A stretch of 9,099 nt of DNA from Wenzhouxiangellaceae bacterium (GTDB lineage Bacteria > Pseudomonadota > Gammaproteobacteria > Xanthomonadales > Wenzhouxiangellaceae): assembly GCA_023258355.1 (NCBI GenBank), contig JALQZL010000057.1, positions 1-9,099 on the forward strand, read 5' to 3'. Numbering within the stretch: the stretch's first letter is position 1; every line of letters starts with the position of its first letter. Below, one piece after another: positions 6,082 through 9,099 of the stretch. The notes under the pieces are model-generated. The model ran no database searches and was not told the origin of the DNA. It saw only the letters and a list, made by a program, of their open reading frames with translations. The position numbers and the translations under genes are program-made.

Positions 6082-7359
6082 ATGACCGACGTCCCCTTAT
6101 CGACCCTGTTTGGGTTGCTGGTTGTCTTAATCGTTCTCTCTGCTTTTTTTTCCAGCTCGGAAACTGGCTTGGTGGCGCTGAACCGCTATCGCTTGCGCCA
6201 TCATGTCAAAGCGGGGCATCGCAGTGCCAAACTGGCGCAGAGTCTTTTGTCTAAACCAGACCGAATGTTTGGCCTCATCTTGCTGGGCAATAATCTGGTC
6301 AATATCATGGCGGCGTCTATTGCAACCGTGATTGCTTTGCGAATTCTCGGAGAATCTGGGGTTTGGGTATCCACCGTGGTGTTGACCTTCGTTGTCCTGA
6401 TTTTTGCTGAGCTCATGCCAAAGACTTTGGCTGCCATGCATCCACAACGCATCGCTTATCCAGCGAGCTTGATCCTTGCGCCACTATTGAAGTTGTTGTA
6501 CCCCATTGTCTGGTTGATCAATTTGGTGGCCTCCATCTTCCTGCGTCCTTTTGGTATCAAGGTTCCCAGCAATCATTCAGAAGCACTCAGCCGAGAAGAG
6601 TTAAGGGTTGTGCTTCAAGAGAGTGGTCGTCATATCTCGAGCAACCACCAACAAATGTTGCTGAATATCTTGGACTTAGAACATGGTTCGATCGATGATG
6701 TCATGGTGCCAAGACAGGATATTGTGGGCATCGATTTGTCCGAGGACTGGGAACGAACGATCGAACGCCTGGCCAAGACTGTCCATACGCGACTGCCTGT
6801 GTGGGATGGTGATCTTGAAAATATGATTGGGTTGCTCCATGTTCGCTCAATTTTGCCCCGTCTTTCAAAAGGTCTACTGGACAAAGACAGTCTGCTAAAA
6901 GCCATTCGGAGCCCTTACTACGTGCCAGAGGGCACAACACTGACACAACAGCTATTAGAGTTCCAGAGCCGTGAGCGTCGCTTGGCACTGGTTGTCGACG
7001 AGTATGGTGACATCCAAGGCTTGGTCACTCTAGATGACATTCTCGAAGAGATTGTGGGTGAATACACCACAGAAGGCGTTGTGCCAGAGAAAAAAATCAG
7101 GAAGCAGAAAGACGGTAGCTATCTGATTGATGGGAGTGCTTCGGTGCGTATGCTCAACCGGCGCCTCGACATAGAATTGCCTACCACTGAGGCGACCACG
7201 CTCAATGGCCTGATATTGGAATACCTCGAATCCCTGCCTGAGGGTAACACCTGCTTAACGATCGGAAATTATGAGCTGACTATTGTGGACTTGGCTGACA
7301 AGAGAATTCGTAAAGTGAAGCTAAAGAAACTGGGCGGACCAGTTACAGGAACTGAGTGA
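6082..7359 (+). CDS. CNNM/CorB (YfjD)-family membrane protein with CBS pair
   Basis: A 425-residue inner-membrane protein of the HlyC/CorC (CNNM, UPF0053) family, linked to magnesium (and cobalt) efflux or homeostasis. The N-terminal CNNM/DUF21 domain (about 1-160) has hydrophobic helices near 7-24, 62-88, 94-112 and 126-153. Its hallmark segments are FFSSSETGLVALNRYRLR (22-39), LLGNNLVNIMAASIA (67-81) and FAELMPKTLA (108-117). Two CBS domains follow, starting near DDVMVPRQDI (205-214) and ending with VVDEYGDIQGLVTLDDILEE (304-323). A C-terminal CorC/transporter-associated domain covers about 340-415. The start at 6082 lacks a strong ribosome site. In E. coli a close family member, yfjD, also lies next to ffh, with ypjD between; here ypjD is absent. 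Transport specificity cannot be read from sequence. Confidence 0.93.
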   Translation: MTDVPLSTLFGLLVVLIVLSAFFSSSETGLVALNRYRLRHHVKAGHRSAKLAQSLLSKPDRMFGLILLGNNLVNIMAASIATVIALRILGESGVWVSTVVLTFVVLIFAELMPKTLAAMHPQRIAYPASLILAPLLKLLYPIVWLINLVASIFLRPFGIKVPSNHSEALSREELRVVLQESGRHISSNHQQMLLNILDLEHGSIDDVMVPRQDIVGIDLSEDWERTIERLAKTVHTRLPVWDGDLENMIGLLHVRSILPRLSKGLLDKDSLLKAIRSPYYVPEGTTLTQQLLEFQSRERRLALVVDEYGDIQGLVTLDDILEEIVGEYTTEGVVPEKKIRKQKDGSYLIDGSASVRMLNRRLDIELPTTEATTLNGLILEYLESLPEGNTCLTIGNYELTIVDLADKRIRKVKLKKLGGPVTGTE

Positions 7360-7388
7360 ATACCTTTGTAGCCGCCTCCTCGATGTAC

Positions 7389-8111
7389 TCATGCAGATCG
7401 GATCGCCTCGCACATTTCTGAAACAGCGACCTCTAGGCCAACAAAAATAGCGCGTGCAATGATGGCATGACCTATATTCAGCTCTGACATGCCTTGAATA
7501 CGTGCGATGGGTTGCACATTCTCTAAGGTCAGGCCATGCCCTGCATTGACTTGCAAGCCAAGTTTCAAAGCGTGGTTGGTGGCTTTTTCAATTCGATCAA
7601 GCGCTTGGGCCTGTGGCGCTCCTGTCAGATTGGCATAATCACCCGTGTGAATCTCGATGACCGGTGCCCCGACTTCACAAGCGGCCTCGATCTGAGCCAG
7701 ATCTGGATCGATAAATAAGCTAACACGACAGCCTGCCTTGCCCAATTGCGTGGTCGCCTGCTGGACCCTGTCTGCGGCACCCACCACATCCAAGCCACCC
7801 TCTGTTGTGAGCTCCTCGCGTTTTTCAGGCACCAAGCAGACATCATTTGGTCGAACCTTACAAGCCATCGCAATCATCTCATCAGAAATGGCCATCTCCA
7901 AATTCATTCTTGTGGTCAAGATCGTAGCGAGCGCCTCAACATCCGCATCTTGGATGTGCCGGCGATCTTCTCTTAAGTGGATCGTGATCAGATCAGCGCC
8001 TGCGCGCTCTGCGATTTTTGCGGCGTCAATGACTGAAGGATAAGAGGTGCCACGTGCTTGCCTGAGGGTGGCAACATGATCGATATTGACGCCTAGTTTT
8101 ACCGCATTCAC
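7389..8111 (-). CDS. pdxJ: Pyridoxine 5'-phosphate synthase PdxJ
   Basis: PdxJ condenses 1-deoxy-D-xylulose 5-phosphate with 3-amino-2-oxopropyl phosphate to make pyridoxine 5'-phosphate, the last ring-forming step of the DXP-dependent vitamin B6 route. The 240 residues form a TIM barrel and keep the active-site residues in register with the E. coli enzyme: LGVNIDHVATLRQARGT (6-22), H45 and R47 in HLREDRRHI, E72 in NLEMA, LVPEKREELTTEGGLDV (93-109), NAGHGL (189-194) and ELNIGHAII (210-218). The start is GTG at 8111, overlapping the recO stop as GTGA; an AGGAG lies six bases upstream and no in-frame ATG fits. An ATG two bases earlier is in the recO frame. It is the last gene of the era-recO-pdxJ unit; acpS, its usual downstream partner, is missing here. 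Confidence 0.97.
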   Translation of the reverse strand: MNAVKLGVNIDHVATLRQARGTSYPSVIDAAKIAERAGADLITIHLREDRRHIQDADVEALATILTTRMNLEMAISDEMIAMACKVRPNDVCLVPEKREELTTEGGLDVVGAADRVQQATTQLGKAGCRVSLFIDPDLAQIEAACEVGAPVIEIHTGDYANLTGAPQAQALDRIEKATNHALKLGLQVNAGHGLTLENVQPIARIQGMSELNIGHAIIARAIFVGLEVAVSEMCEAIRSA

Positions 8112-8821
8112 ATCAAGCTCCTGATTAACTCTCTTGTTTTAAGTTGACGACCGCCTAACTGATGATCAATCAGCGCACGATTCATCCGTTGAACTTCTCT
8201 CAATCGATCACAGGCAGGGGTCTCTTCCCTCAGATCCGCCAGCCACTGCAATGCCTCACCACTGATCACCACGCCATGTTCAGCCTCCGTGGGGACAAAA
8301 CCATAATCTAACTCTAGACGATATCGGCACGTTGCAACAATCGGAGAAGCGCCATCAGCGTCTGTATCCAGACTCGGGGCAACACCTAATGCCGTGAGCA
8401 AGTCCCACTCGAACCGCCGAAGACCAGCCAAGTCTCCCGTGCCGTGCATCAGCTCGCCAATCAGCCGACGGTAGTGCGCCAGCAAATGTGGAATGGCTTC
8501 GTCTCTCTCCAGTAGATAAATCAAAAGCTCATTAACATAGAGACCGCACCACAGCGCTTGACCCGTCAAGAGATAGCGATCACCGATTGCCTCTACATCC
8601 TTGAGCGTCCCCATCTCACCTTTGACCACAAAACTCACATTCAGTGGCATGAAAGGCTCGATCAGCCCCCGCCATGGAGACCGTTCAGACCGGCCACCTC
8701 TGGCCACAAGCCCGATTCGTCCGTGGCTCTCGCTGAGAAACTCAACAAGCAAACTTGACTCACGCCATGGACGACGATGAAGCACCCAGCCATGCGTCTC
8801 ATGCCCAGCCCCCACGCTCAT
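8108..8821 (-). CDS. recO: DNA repair protein RecO
   Basis: RecO works with RecR (and RecF) to load RecA on SSB-coated single-stranded DNA and can anneal complementary strands. The 237 residues show the family plan: an N-terminal OB fold with GWVLHRRPWRESSLLVEFLS (11-30) and GRIGLVARGGR (34-44), then the helical domain with ALWCGLYVNELLIYLLERD (89-107) and LRRFEWDLLTALG (134-146). The zinc-binding cysteine cluster of Gram-positive RecO is absent, as in most proteobacterial members. ATG 8821 overlaps the era stop as ATGA. A GTG two codons later (8815) is better spaced from the GAGG ribosome-like site and could be the true start. The 3' end overlaps pdxJ by four bases. Confidence 0.95.
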   Translation of the reverse strand: MSVGAGHETHGWVLHRRPWRESSLLVEFLSESHGRIGLVARGGRSERSPWRGLIEPFMPLNVSFVVKGEMGTLKDVEAIGDRYLLTGQALWCGLYVNELLIYLLERDEAIPHLLAHYRRLIGELMHGTGDLAGLRRFEWDLLTALGVAPSLDTDADGASPIVATCRYRLELDYGFVPTEAEHGVVISGEALQWLADLREETPACDRLREVQRMNRALIDHQLGGRQLKTRELIRSLM

Positions 8822-9099
8822 GCCTCATAGCCCAATTGATCCAGAGCCTGCTCGTCATTCATCCAACCTGCGCGGGTTTTCACATGCAGGGTCAAGTGAA
8901 CCGGTTTTTCCAGCATTTCTTCGATAGATTTTCGAGCACGGGTACCCACACGTTTTAATGTGATACCGCCCTTACCAATGACCATGCCTTTATGACGATC
9001 CTCACCTACCACGATTAATGCGTTGATCACCGCTGCGTTTGGCTTATCCTCGAATTGCTCGATGACCACTGTCAATCCATAGGGAATCTCTTGATGAAC
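8818..9099 (-). CDS. era: GTPase Era, C-terminal KH domain (partial, 5' end outside window)
   Basis: Only the last 93 codons and the stop are present; the frame is open to the right edge. The visible part begins VHQEIPYGLTVVIEQFE, the usual junction into the KH domain of Era. It contains the RNA-binding loop MVIGKGGITLKRVGTRARK and the characteristic end VHLTLHVKTRAGWMNDEQAL...LGYE. Era binds the 3' end of 16S rRNA through this domain and acts in 30S maturation. The N-terminal GTPase domain must lie to the right. The stop codon overlaps the recO ATG by four bases, and the conserved order (rnc-)era-recO-pdxJ supports the call. Confidence 0.95.
   Translation of the reverse strand, partial: VHQEIPYGLTVVIEQFEDKPNAAVINALIVVGEDRHKGMVIGKGGITLKRVGTRARKSIEEMLEKPVHLTLHVKTRAGWMNDEQALDQLGYEA

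Noticed and set aside
6127..6988. Minus-strand open frames opposite the CorB-like gene
   Set aside because: The plus-strand frame has clear CNNM and CBS motifs over its whole length; the opposite frames are unrecognisable shadows.
7338..7390. Possible bidirectional terminator between the CorB-like gene and pdxJ
   Set aside because: A CAGTT/AACTG 5-bp stem lies inside the coding end of the CorB-like gene but has no following T tract; the gap itself shows no GC-rich stem.
1..9099. Mobile elements, CRISPR array, tRNA/rRNA genes, defence or secretion clusters
   Set aside because: I looked for transposase motifs, direct repeats with spacers, terminal inverted repeats and conserved RNA segments and saw none; the window is core housekeeping chromosome.

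Overview
This window is a compact stretch of ordinary bacterial chromosome. It is almost entirely coding, with short gaps and several stop/start overlaps. The best guess for the host is a gammaproteobacterium. The order era-recO-pdxJ, the cluster ffh / rpsP-rimM-trmD-rplS, and a CorB/YfjD-type gene divergent from ffh are all familiar from that class, and an RpoH-type heat-shock promoter precedes htpG. A NaChBac-like sodium channel gene hints at a marine or saline lifestyle, but that is inference. No genus can be assigned from the sequence alone.

Layout from left to right. Positions 1-506 (minus) hold the N-terminal two thirds of a voltage-gated sodium channel of the NaChBac/BacNav type; it runs off the left edge just before the selectivity filter. 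Positions 510-2396 (minus) are htpG (Hsp90), with a near-consensus sigma-32 promoter upstream at 2452-2478. A strong intrinsic terminator at 2512-2538 closes the next minus-strand unit: rpsP, rimM, trmD, rplS (4528 down to 2567), preceded by ffh (6000 down to 4630). These genes serve ribosome assembly, tRNA m1G37 methylation and co-translational membrane targeting. The rpsP/rimM and rimM/trmD junctions are 1-nt TAATG overlaps. Candidate internal promoters lie before rpsP and before rplS.

An 81-bp divergent gap separates ffh from the only plus-strand gene, a CNNM/CorB-family membrane protein with a CBS pair (6082-7359). It converges on pdxJ (7389-8111) with 29 bp between them. pdxJ, recO (8108-8821) and the C-terminal part of era (8818 to the right edge) form a tightly overlapping minus-strand operon transcribed era, then recO, then pdxJ.

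I found no mobile element, CRISPR array, tRNA, rRNA, prophage or obvious novel system. The points most worth a second look are the sodium channel gene placed directly behind htpG in the same reading frame, and the heat-shock promoter that may therefore drive both.
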